Assembly: GCA_903909925.1 (NCBI GenBank)
Contig: CAIVXR010000224.1
Location: 1-45,046, forward strand
Direction: 5' to 3'
From: an uncultured beta proteobacterium
Lineage (GTDB): Bacteria; Pseudomonadota; Gammaproteobacteria; Burkholderiales; Burkholderiaceae
DNA: 45,046 nt
In this document: positions 24,544 to 32,513 of the stretch, in pieces
Position numbering within the stretch: the first letter of the stretch is position 1
How the letters are laid out: each line of letters starts with the position of its first letter
The notes under the pieces: model-generated
Databases searched by the model: none
Told to the model about the DNA's origin: nothing
The model's input: the letters and a program-made list of their open reading frames with translations, nothing else
Made by a program: the position numbers and the translations under genes

Positions 24544-24717
24544 ATGAAGAAAACTGACAATGATAAACTGCGTGATTTATTATCTAATTTAGATATTACC
24601 AACGAGACAGCGGCAGCGTTCCTGGGCGTCTCGATCAGGACGATGTACCGCTACCTGTCGGGTGAGGTTCGTATCCCTAAAATGGTGTTCTTGGCTCTCT
24701 CAATCTACAAGGATTGA
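24544..24717 (+). CDS. 57-aa HTH protein, missing from the supplied ORF track
   Basis: MKKTDNDKLRDLLSNLDITNETAAAFLGVSIRTMYRYLSGEVRIPKMVFLALSIYKD*; RBS aggag upstream. Confidence 0.7.
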   Translation: MKKTDNDKLRDLLSNLDITNETAAAFLGVSIRTMYRYLSGEVRIPKMVFLALSIYKD

Positions 24718-24721
24718 GCCA

Positions 24722-25084
24722 ATGGGAAGGTGGTTCAAGTTCTACGAAGATTGCGTAGATGACCCGCAAATACAAAAGCTTAGCCCTGAACTGTTCAAGT
24801 CTTGGGTGAACTTGCTTTGCCTTACCGCAAAGTACGATGGCTTTTTGCCGGACCTTTCCGACATCTCTTTTGCCCTCAGGATGCCGCCAGAGCAAGCCGA
24901 GAAGGCTGTCATGGCGCTGGTCAAAGAGGGTCTATTGGTGATCGAAAACTCCGTTTTAGTCCCCGATGACTGGGCTGGAAGGGTTGGCCCTAATGTAAAC
25001 AACGCTAAACGCCAAAAACGCTTTAGAGACAATAAGAAAGCTAAACTTCTTAATGCAAAACATGAAGAACAGGCAAAACCGTAA
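24722..25084 (+). CDS. phage DnaD-like / winged-helix replication protein
   Basis: MGRWFKFYEDCVDDPQIQKLSPELFKSWVNLLCLTAKYDGFLPDLSDISFALRMPPEQAEKAVMALVKEGLLV. Confidence 0.65.
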   Translation: MGRWFKFYEDCVDDPQIQKLSPELFKSWVNLLCLTAKYDGFLPDLSDISFALRMPPEQAEKAVMALVKEGLLVIENSVLVPDDWAGRVGPNVNNAKRQKRFRDNKKAKLLNAKHEEQAKP

Positions 25085-25240
25085 CGTAACGCGTAACGTC
25101 TGCGTAACTCTCTAGAGAAGAGAAGAAGGTTACTTATAGGTAAGAGGTTACTTAGAGGTAAGAGGTTACTTCTACCCTTGTTACTTAAACCTAACAGCCA
25201 CCAGAAGAAGAAACCTAAGAAGGTTACTTAGAGGTTAGAA
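25080..25240 (+). repeat. iteron-like array: CGTAAC x4, then 18-bp units AGGTTACTTA(G/T)AGGTAAG
   Basis: AGGTTACTT at 25127, 25145, 25163 (18-bp spacing) and 25221; CGTAAC at 25080, 25085, 25092, 25103. Confidence 0.75.
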
Positions 25241-25294
25241 GAAGAGGAACTAGAGCTTGAGCATGGGCTTGAGCTTAACCGTAGGAATAGAACC

Positions 25295-26773
25295 GTGGAA
25301 CTGAGAACATACCAAAACGATGCAATAGCCAAGCTAAGATCTTCCTTGGCGGCTGGACACAAGCGGCCTGTGATCCAAGCACCCACCGGATCGGGTAAGA
25401 CCGTGATTGCCGCTGCGCTGGTCCAGATGGCCCGTGCCAAAGGGAACCGAGTGCTGTTCTGCGTCCCAGCCATCGAGCTGATCGACCAGACTGTCGAGCG
25501 GTTTGCCAGAAACGGGATACACGAGGTTGGGGTCATCCAAGCCAACCACGAGATGACCGACTACCGCCAGCCAGTCCAAGTCTGCTCGGTCCAGACCCTG
25601 AGCCGCCGTGACATCCCGATGGCTGACATGGTGATCCTCGATGAGGCCCATGTGCGGTTCAAGCTGTACGAGCGTTGGGTTGATCTGCCTCAGTGGCAGA
25701 AGATCCCGTTTGTTGGTCTGACGGCTACCCCGTGGTCCAAGGGCATGGGCAAGATCTTCGACGATCTGATCATTGGCGTCACCATGCAGGAATTGATCGA
25801 CCAAGGCCACCTATCGGATTTCAGGGTTTACGCTCCAGCGCATCCTGACCTGAGCGGGGTCAAGACGGTTTTGGGCGATTACGAGATCAAGGGCCTTGGC
25901 AGCGCCATGAACAAAAACGCTTTGGTGGCCGACATCGTCTCGACTTGGCTGGAGCGGGGCGAGAACAGGCCAACCCTGTGCTTTGCGGTCAATCGGCTTC
26001 ACGCCAAAAACATCCAGATGCGTTTCGAGGAGGCTGGCGTTTCCACGGGATACGTCGATGCCTACACCGAGCGGGAAGAACGCAAGGAGCTGGCTGACAA
26101 GTTCGCACGGGGCGAGATCAAGGTTGTCTGCAACGTGGGCGTCCTGACCACAGGCGTTGATTGGGATGTTCGTTGCCTGATCTTGGCGCGGCCAACCAGA
26201 TCAGAAATACTGTACTGCCAGATTATCGGGCGGGCATTGCGTCCGGCTGATGGCAAGGATCACGCCCTGATCCTCGATCACAGCGACACCACGCTGCGGT
26301 TGGGATTTGTCACGGACATTTCCCACGACAAGCTCGATGACGGCTACACGAGCAAGGGCAAAATCGAGAAGGTTGTGCCGCTGCCCAAAGAGTGTCCCAA
26401 GTGCGCGTTCCTCAAGCCGCCCAAAACACGCCAGTGTCCAGCTTGCGGGTTTTTGGCTGAACCCGTGAACAAGATCGAGAACGATGCGGGTGAGCTGCTG
26501 GAGCTGACACGGGACAAAAAACAGAAATCCCAGAAATTCACCATGATCGAGAAAATCAGTTTTTATTCCGAGTTGCTGTGCTATGCGCGGTCCAAGGGCT
26601 ACGCCGACGGTTGGGCCTATTGGTCCTACAAGGATAAATTCGGGGTTGCCCCGTCGATCAAACCCATGGCGGCCCTCGAATGCTCGCCAGCGACGATCTC
26701 GTGGATCAAACACCGCAACATCGCTAAGGCCAAGGCTCGTGAGAAAGCGGGACTGTCGAGGCAACGTGCATGA
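25295..26773 (+). CDS. SF2 DEAD/DEAH-box helicase
   Basis: APTGSGKT, DEAH (ILDEAHV), GLTATPWS, IIGRALRPADGK. Confidence 0.9.
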   Translation: MELRTYQNDAIAKLRSSLAAGHKRPVIQAPTGSGKTVIAAALVQMARAKGNRVLFCVPAIELIDQTVERFARNGIHEVGVIQANHEMTDYRQPVQVCSVQTLSRRDIPMADMVILDEAHVRFKLYERWVDLPQWQKIPFVGLTATPWSKGMGKIFDDLIIGVTMQELIDQGHLSDFRVYAPAHPDLSGVKTVLGDYEIKGLGSAMNKNALVADIVSTWLERGENRPTLCFAVNRLHAKNIQMRFEEAGVSTGYVDAYTEREERKELADKFARGEIKVVCNVGVLTTGVDWDVRCLILARPTRSEILYCQIIGRALRPADGKDHALILDHSDTTLRLGFVTDISHDKLDDGYTSKGKIEKVVPLPKECPKCAFLKPPKTRQCPACGFLAEPVNKIENDAGELLELTRDKKQKSQKFTMIEKISFYSELLCYARSKGYADGWAYWSYKDKFGVAPSIKPMAALECSPATISWIKHRNIAKAKAREKAGLSRQRA

Positions 26774-27696
26774 AGATCACCGACGCAGCCAATGGCAAGT
26801 GGCGTGAACTCCTGCCAAACTTCGGCTATCACCCCCCGTCCAACCCAAAGCTCCACGGTCCATGCCCTTTTTGTGGCGGCAAGGATCGGTTCCGGTTTGA
26901 TGATCGGGATGGGACAGGCTCGTGGTTCTGCAACCAATGCGGCAGCGGGGATGGGATCGACATGGTTCGGAACCTGACAGGCAGGACCTTCACCGAGGTC
27001 CGGCTCGAATTGTTCAAAATCCTCAAGATTGACCCCGGCCCACCATCCAATGGACCATCAGACCTCGATACCAAGTTTAAAATAGCTCTAGAAAGAGTTT
27101 GGAGTGGGGCTACATTCGCGGAAGCGACCAGTCCGCTGGGTATGTACCTGAAGAAAAGAACTGGCATCAGTGAGCCTCCTAAAGGCCTGCGCTATCACGC
27201 TGGGTTATTCAACCCCTCGGTCCAGTCCAGACTGCCAGCCATGGTTGCCAAAGTTGCCAGTGCGGAAGGGAGGGCTGTTAACCTGCATTGCACGTTCCTC
27301 ACCCATGGTGGCGAGAAGGCAGACGTCAGTCCAGCCAAGCGGGTTATGCGCGGTCCATTGCCGGATGGGTGTGCTATCCGCCTCGGTCCAGCTGCCCGTG
27401 TTATGGGAATAGCTGAAGGGATCGAGACAGCATTGAGTGCCTCGGTCCTTCATAGGATGCCAGTCTGGGCAGCGGTCAATGGGAGCCTGTTGGCCAAATG
27501 GACGCCACCGGATACTGCCAAAGAGATTTATGTTTTTGCCGACAATGATCAGAATTACACAGGCCAGTCCAAGGCTTATGCACTAGCTAACAGGCTGTCA
27601 GTCCAACACAAGCTATCAGTCCACGTTATGTTGCCGCCAATGCAGGGACATGACTGGAACGATCACCACAGGGTTATTCTGGAGGCAATGCCTTGA
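26770..27696 (+). CDS. phage primase with zinc ribbon and TOPRIM-like domain
   Basis: CPFCGGKDRFRFDDRDGTGSWFCNQCGSGDGIDMV; GIAEGIETALSASVL; VFADNDQNYTGQ; HDWNDHHR. Confidence 0.85.
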   Translation: MKITDAANGKWRELLPNFGYHPPSNPKLHGPCPFCGGKDRFRFDDRDGTGSWFCNQCGSGDGIDMVRNLTGRTFTEVRLELFKILKIDPGPPSNGPSDLDTKFKIALERVWSGATFAEATSPLGMYLKKRTGISEPPKGLRYHAGLFNPSVQSRLPAMVAKVASAEGRAVNLHCTFLTHGGEKADVSPAKRVMRGPLPDGCAIRLGPAARVMGIAEGIETALSASVLHRMPVWAAVNGSLLAKWTPPDTAKEIYVFADNDQNYTGQSKAYALANRLSVQHKLSVHVMLPPMQGHDWNDHHRVILEAMP

Positions 27697-27700
27697 CCTT

Positions 27701-27862
27701 GGTCCACCCTTGGTCCATTGTGATCAAGCCGTAATTCGTTTGCGGCAAACCCGAAACTGACTAGGGGGCAGCAATGCCCTCTTTTTTTTGTCCTCGGTCC
27801 ACCAGTCCATCAGTCCATCAGTCCAACGGTCCACCCTCGGTCCAACGGTCCAACGGTCCAAC
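27701..27862 (+). repeat. short-period direct repeats of (G/A)GTCCA downstream of the primase gene, mostly 8-bp spacing
   Basis: (G/A)GTCCA at 27796, 27804, 27812, 27820, 27828, 27839, 27847, 27855, plus GGTCCA at 27701 and 27712. Confidence 0.85.
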
Positions 27863-27941
27863 GCCAATGGAATTAGCCAAAGCGATTGCTGCCGATCGGC
27901 AACGCCTGGTCAGAACACAACAAAATTGCAGACAAAAAAAA

Positions 27942-27966
27942 AGCGGCATTGCTGCCGCTCTTTTCA
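27942..27966 (+). terminator. rho-independent, potentially bidirectional terminator
   Basis: AAAAAAAAA-AGCGGCA-TTGC-TGCCGCT-CTTTT. Confidence 0.8.
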
Positions 27967-28128
27967 GTGGTGTCCTTTGCTTTTAGGTAATGTTGCCATG
28001 CTTTTTAAGATAAGCAATAGAATCAGGCCTAAAAATAAGATAGCTTTAAGAAAAGCCCATAAATACTGCTTTATTGTGCCATGGGATTGGTTCCTTCTAT
28101 TAGGGGATTGCGGGCTATATATGACAAT

Positions 28129-28195
28129 TTGACACCTGACAAGCTGGCATGATAGGATTCCCGTATGGTCAAGACTTAGCTATAGCTTGGCCATA
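28129..28195 (+). promoter_or_regulatory. candidate promoter TTGACA-N18-TAGGAT followed by imperfect palindrome TATGGTCAAG-N12-CTTGGCCATA
   Basis: TTGACA 28129-28134, TAGGAT 28153-28158, palindrome arms 28164-28173 and 28186-28195 (9/10 match). Confidence 0.5.
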
Positions 28196-28219
28196 TAAAG
28201 CAATCGAAAGGAATCTATC

Positions 28220-29629
28220 ATGTTTAATGTTATAGACTTAGAATCCGCGCAGATTGTCGGAGTCAATTTCGAGACTGGCGAACAAGCTGCTAGCTTTGCG
28301 CGTCAGTATTTTGAAAGCACTGGCAAAAAGGCACAAGTGCGAGTCATGATAAATGATGACTGGCAAAAGCGCGAGCAATTGAGATTCGAGTCTGGTGATT
28401 ACTTGCCCGTAGCATGGCACAAATCATCATTCTGGCTCGATAATCAAGAGATTCACAAATTGCACTTTGCGCACAGATCGAAAATAAAGGACTCCTGCAT
28501 TGCTTACACTGAATCGCCAGAGAAAGGGACACAGGACAGACAGACTCGCATAAAAGCTGGCGCTTATCTCACGAAATATTTCAGTCACATTCTAAACGAG
28601 TCGCAAATAAATTATTATGCACGACTCCACACCGCAATATCAGGTGATCTAGAGTCGACAATTAAAATAGCAATAACAGCGAACGAAATTGAGCAGGTTT
28701 ATATAAACGGACCTGAATCGTGCATGGCTTACAGTGCTAGCGACTTTGAAGGTCACTGTCACCCCGTTAGAGTCTATGGGGATTCAGACTTACAGCTTGC
28801 TTACGTAGAAAGGCAATCTGACTATCATGACAAGCCTATTGCGGCGCGTGCCTTGATCTGGCCGGATCGGAAAATTTACGGGAGAGTCTATCCGACTCCT
28901 GAGCGTTATAGTGATGACAAGCGCACAATCGCAAGAGCCGAATATTCGGCACTGATCACAGCTCTGGAGTCGCTTGGTTATACGTCTGGCAGATTTGACG
29001 GCGCAAAGATTCAAAAGATTGAAAATAACAATCGTCGCGGCGGATATATTATGCCTTATCTGGACGGGACTCAAGGCATTGATGATATTGGCAGCTATTT
29101 TCTGATCACATCAAATGGCGATTATAGCGCCACAGAAACAAGCGGACTCGTTTCAGAAAGAAGCGCTTTCACGTGTGAGCATTGTGGCGATGATTGCAGC
29201 GAAGAGGATTCTTCAATTGTAAACGTAACAGCGAGTCGTAGCACTGAGTCATGGTGTGAGCATTGCGCCAGCAGCCATACTTTCCATTGCAATGGTTATG
29301 ACGAAATTTTCTCTGAGTATGTGGATTCAATTGTCGCGGATGATGACTGCATTTACTCATCGCGCTACGCTGAACGAAATTTGGAATTCTGCGCGAGAAC
29401 CGAGTCTTTTATCGTCACCGAATCTGTGGATCAAGTAAACACTGCAAACGGAACCGAACAATGGTGCGATTCTGCAATTTCGGACCATGCTTTCTGGTGC
29501 AATCGCAACGACTCGTACTATTGCAGTGATGATTTCGAATCCGTCGAAATTGATGGTTTGAGATATGAAAAGCAAAGCGCAATCAACGCTGGCCTATTAG
29601 TCGAAGAGTCCGAATCTGAATCAGTCTAA
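28220..29629 (+). CDS. uncharacterised 469-aa protein with Cys-rich, probably metal-binding C-terminal half
   Basis: CEHCGDDC...WCEHCASSHTFHCNGYDEIFSEYV...FCARTESFIVTESV...WCDSAISDHAFWCNRNDSYYCSDDFESVEI. Confidence 0.75.
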   Translation: MFNVIDLESAQIVGVNFETGEQAASFARQYFESTGKKAQVRVMINDDWQKREQLRFESGDYLPVAWHKSSFWLDNQEIHKLHFAHRSKIKDSCIAYTESPEKGTQDRQTRIKAGAYLTKYFSHILNESQINYYARLHTAISGDLESTIKIAITANEIEQVYINGPESCMAYSASDFEGHCHPVRVYGDSDLQLAYVERQSDYHDKPIAARALIWPDRKIYGRVYPTPERYSDDKRTIARAEYSALITALESLGYTSGRFDGAKIQKIENNNRRGGYIMPYLDGTQGIDDIGSYFLITSNGDYSATETSGLVSERSAFTCEHCGDDCSEEDSSIVNVTASRSTESWCEHCASSHTFHCNGYDEIFSEYVDSIVADDDCIYSSRYAERNLEFCARTESFIVTESVDQVNTANGTEQWCDSAISDHAFWCNRNDSYYCSDDFESVEIDGLRYEKQSAINAGLLVEESESESV

Positions 29630-29644
29630 TTTGGGGGATTTATC

Positions 29645-30604
29645 ATGTCTTATGCAAACACAACGAAAACACAGCCTGACACGCAAACACTATGGGACAT
29701 GCTGCAAACAATGCGACCTGCTGGCAGCAACGCAGAGAAAGCATTCATAAAAAAGCATATAGATTCGATCAAAGGTATAAAGCACGACTCTTATGGGAAT
29801 CGTTATATTCGCATCGGCAAAGCGCCAGTCGCTTGGTCATGTCACACTGATACAGTTCACAAGCAATCGGGCAATCAGCGGATAGTATACAATAAAAATA
29901 AAGGCCTTATTGCCCTATCTCAATTTGAGAAACAGGCCAATTGCCTTGGTTCGGACGACACTGCTGGAGTCTGGCTCATGCTTGAGCTGATTAAACACAA
30001 AAAAGAAGGGCTTTATATATTTCATCGCGCTGAGGAGATTGGCGGATTAGGTTCGGACTATATCTCAAAAAAGACTCCTGAGCTTGTCGACGGAATCCAG
30101 ATCATGATTGCTCTTGATCGCAAAGGCACGGACTCGATCATAACGCATCAAATGGGTGGCCGCTGCGCCAGTGATGCTTTTGCCGCGAGTCTGGCAAATC
30201 AGCTGCAAGGTTATCGGGCGGATTCTACTGGCTCATTCACGGACTCTGCAAATTATACAGGCCTGATTCCAGAATGCACTAATCTAAGTGTAGGTTATGA
30301 ATCAGCACACAGCTCGCAGGAGTCTTTAGACTATTTTCATCTGATAGGCCTCAGGGATTCATTGCTGGCGCTGGATTACAGCAAATTGATAATTGAGCGG
30401 ACTCCTGCGATTGATGATTATGACGACTCTTATTGGCGAGCTGGCGCGTATAGCGCAAAATGGACCGATACGCCCGTCGCTGGCAGAGATTGCCGCTCGA
30501 TTTATGACTTCTGTGAATCCTATCCTGATATTGTGGCTGATTTGCTTGAACAATATGGGATCACTTTGCAGGATTTATACGACTCCGCGCCATACGTTAA
30601 CTGA
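29645..30604 (+). CDS. M20/M28/M42-like zinc metallopeptidase
   Basis: SCHTDTVH, CLGSDDTAGVWLMLELI, FHRAEEIGGLGSDY, ALDRKGTD, YESAHSSQESLDY: metal ligand and catalytic pattern of this superfamily. Confidence 0.75.
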   Translation: MSYANTTKTQPDTQTLWDMLQTMRPAGSNAEKAFIKKHIDSIKGIKHDSYGNRYIRIGKAPVAWSCHTDTVHKQSGNQRIVYNKNKGLIALSQFEKQANCLGSDDTAGVWLMLELIKHKKEGLYIFHRAEEIGGLGSDYISKKTPELVDGIQIMIALDRKGTDSIITHQMGGRCASDAFAASLANQLQGYRADSTGSFTDSANYTGLIPECTNLSVGYESAHSSQESLDYFHLIGLRDSLLALDYSKLIIERTPAIDDYDDSYWRAGAYSAKWTDTPVAGRDCRSIYDFCESYPDIVADLLEQYGITLQDLYDSAPYVN

Positions 30605-30656
30605 GCGAGAATTGATGAAACAGCGATAAAATCGGATAAATTCACTTCCGAATAAC

Positions 30657-30687
30657 AGGCTGGGGAGCAATCTCCAGCCTTTTTTTG
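30657..30687 (+). terminator. rho-independent terminator with GCAA tetraloop
   Basis: AGGCTGGGGA-GCAA-TCTCCAGCCT-TTTTTT. Confidence 0.9.
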
Positions 30688-30804
30688 TGTCTTAAAGCAC
30701 TGTATTATTTGGATATTGAGATAAAAAGACCAGGCGATTCATGGTGCAAAGTAAACGGATTAAATCAGGCAAATTGAGCGATTCTATAAATCAGGGACAA
30801 GGCA

Positions 30805-31536
30805 ATGAACAAGGCAAGAGCTGTGCCAGATCATACGCTGGCAGCAAATGAGACTGAGCAAGGCAAAGCGCAAGGCAAGCCAGCTAAGGTCAAAAAGCCT
30901 ATTGAGCAACGAGTCAGGTTCTCAGGCGCAGAGTTAAGACAAGAGCTGCAAAAGAGACTGCCAGAAGTGAAGGCTAAACGTGTCCCTGCTAGTGAAGTGC
31001 TTATGGGAAGGCCAAGCACATACGATCCTGCAATAGGCGAGACAATACTAAACCTTATGAGTGAAGGTATGACTCTCACAGAGGCTTGTGATCATTTAAA
31101 GATTAAACGTAGCACTGTGTATAGTTGGGCAGAAAAGAGACAAGACTTCTCGGCAATTCTCGCACGCGCCAAGCTCGCTCTTGCGGAGCATGCTTTCACG
31201 CAAGCTCACCTAATCCCTAAAAAGCTTTATGAATCAGCGCTAAACGGGGAAGAGCTATCTGGCCCAATGGTAGCAGCCGCTAGACTCTACACTGACTCTC
31301 TCAAATGGTATGCCGAACGGTTGAACCCGCGAGACTATGCTCAGCAATCAAAGCAAAGCATTGAATTGACAGGCAAGAATGGCGGTCCGATCCAAACAAC
31401 GGCGCTTGTGTTTGACTCGCGTGACCTATCGCCGGAGGCAAGAGACGCTTTGCGCCTTGCTCTCATGTCCGCAAAGCCCAATGAAATCAATGACTTAGAG
31501 GCTATTGACGTGACGCCTGAAGCTGAGGAAGACTAA
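30805..31536 (+). CDS. terS: terminase small subunit-like
   Basis: GRPSTYDPAIGETILNLMSEGMTLTEACDHLKIKRSTVYSWAEKRQDFSAILARAKLALAEHAF...DSLKWYAERLNPRDYAQQ. Confidence 0.75.
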   Translation: MNKARAVPDHTLAANETEQGKAQGKPAKVKKPIEQRVRFSGAELRQELQKRLPEVKAKRVPASEVLMGRPSTYDPAIGETILNLMSEGMTLTEACDHLKIKRSTVYSWAEKRQDFSAILARAKLALAEHAFTQAHLIPKKLYESALNGEELSGPMVAAARLYTDSLKWYAERLNPRDYAQQSKQSIELTGKNGGPIQTTALVFDSRDLSPEARDALRLALMSAKPNEINDLEAIDVTPEAEED

Positions 31537-31803
31537 GTACCTAAGCAAATAGGGTACCTCGATATGGGATAGGGGGGAGGGGCTAATAGGATTTCCCTAA
31601 CAAAGTCTTAGGCTTCCACCTCCCCTTAATTACCTACAAAAACTCAAAATCCCTTTAAAAATGCCCTTTTTACCCCCCTGCAAGTTTGCCTTGACAAAAT
31701 CCCGCAACCTAATAGGTTCCATTTTGGGTCCCAGATGGGTCCCCCTTCCTTGGCGGCCAATCCTTGCTGAGGCCTACATAACTAGTTGATACATGGGGGT
31801 TAT

Positions 31804-32019
31804 ATGGTTGATGGTATTGTGAAGAGCATTGATGTGGCTCCTAATTGGGTCCCCCTAGCGCCTCATGAGGTAGCTTGGTTGCGGGATCAGGCTGCTCTGG
31901 CGGCTGTTAAGGGTATGGCTGGTAGTCTGGAATTGTCCGAACAATGGATAGCCAAGCGGGCGTATGCGATTGCGGATGCCCTGTTGGATCAGCGGGAATA
32001 CCACCCGGATCAGGATTAA
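31804..32019 (+). CDS. hypothetical small phage protein
   Basis: MVDGIVKSIDVAPNWVPLAPHEVAWLRDQAALAAVKGM...; packaging-gene neighbourhood. Confidence 0.6.
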   Translation: MVDGIVKSIDVAPNWVPLAPHEVAWLRDQAALAAVKGMAGSLELSEQWIAKRAYAIADALLDQREYHPDQD

Positions 32020-32028
32020 GGAGCTACC

Positions 32029-32328
32029 ATGAGGGGGAATTTTACGAACCATAAGTGGCTTATCCATGAGCTGACAAAAGCTTTGAATGGTTCCGTCAGG
32101 CAGGAGGAGTATGTTTCTGTCCTGGCGGCCCTGTCCAGATGCCGTGATTTGCTGGAGAAGGTGTCACCAAAGATTAAAGATGCCGAACTTAAGGATGAGG
32201 TTGACCTTTACCTCAACGTCCTGAGCGGGATTGTTGAGGATATTAAAGATTATCCAACTTCTTACATTACAGATGATGATTGGAAGGGTGCTGAAAATCA
32301 TTTGAGGAAGAAGGGTGTCATCAAGTGA
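32029..32328 (+). CDS. hypothetical phage protein
   Basis: 99 aa, RBS aaggag upstream. Confidence 0.55.
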   Translation: MRGNFTNHKWLIHELTKALNGSVRQEEYVSVLAALSRCRDLLEKVSPKIKDAELKDEVDLYLNVLSGIVEDIKDYPTSYITDDDWKGAENHLRKKGVIK

Positions 32329-32513
32329 TGCTCCAGCTTGATCCGCCCCTGCCTGTAGTTACTCCGGCAGGAAAAGCCCTAGCCCATGTATTGATTGATT
32401 ACGGAGCCGAGCATGACCTGCTCTGGGTTTGCTTTCAGGATAACGGGGAGTGCTGGACATGGAAGAACCAGGATATCAAAGCTGAGAAGAATATTACCTT
32501 TGGGAGAAAATGA
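32325..32513 (+). CDS. small phage protein
   Basis: MLQLDPPLPVVTPAGKALAHVLIDYGAEHDLLWVCFQDNGECWTWKNQDIK pattern seen near phage terminases; ATGA overlap. Confidence 0.65.
   Translation: MMLQLDPPLPVVTPAGKALAHVLIDYGAEHDLLWVCFQDNGECWTWKNQDIKAEKNITFGRK

Noticed and set aside
25080-25240. CRISPR array
   Set aside because: Period of 18 bp without unique spacers, and no cas genes; iteron-type repeats fit better.
25334-25810. 158-aa antisense ORF under the helicase gene
   Set aside because: Same reason; no motif and no plausible operon context.
26201-26764. 187-aa ORF antisense to the helicase gene
   Set aside because: Lies wholly opposite a well-supported helicase in a GC-rich stretch where codon bias keeps antisense frames open; no recognisable domain.
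27774-28132. ORFs 27774-27986 and 27788-28132
   Set aside because: They read through the 8-bp repeat array and the terminator; composition follows the repeats, so likely non-coding.
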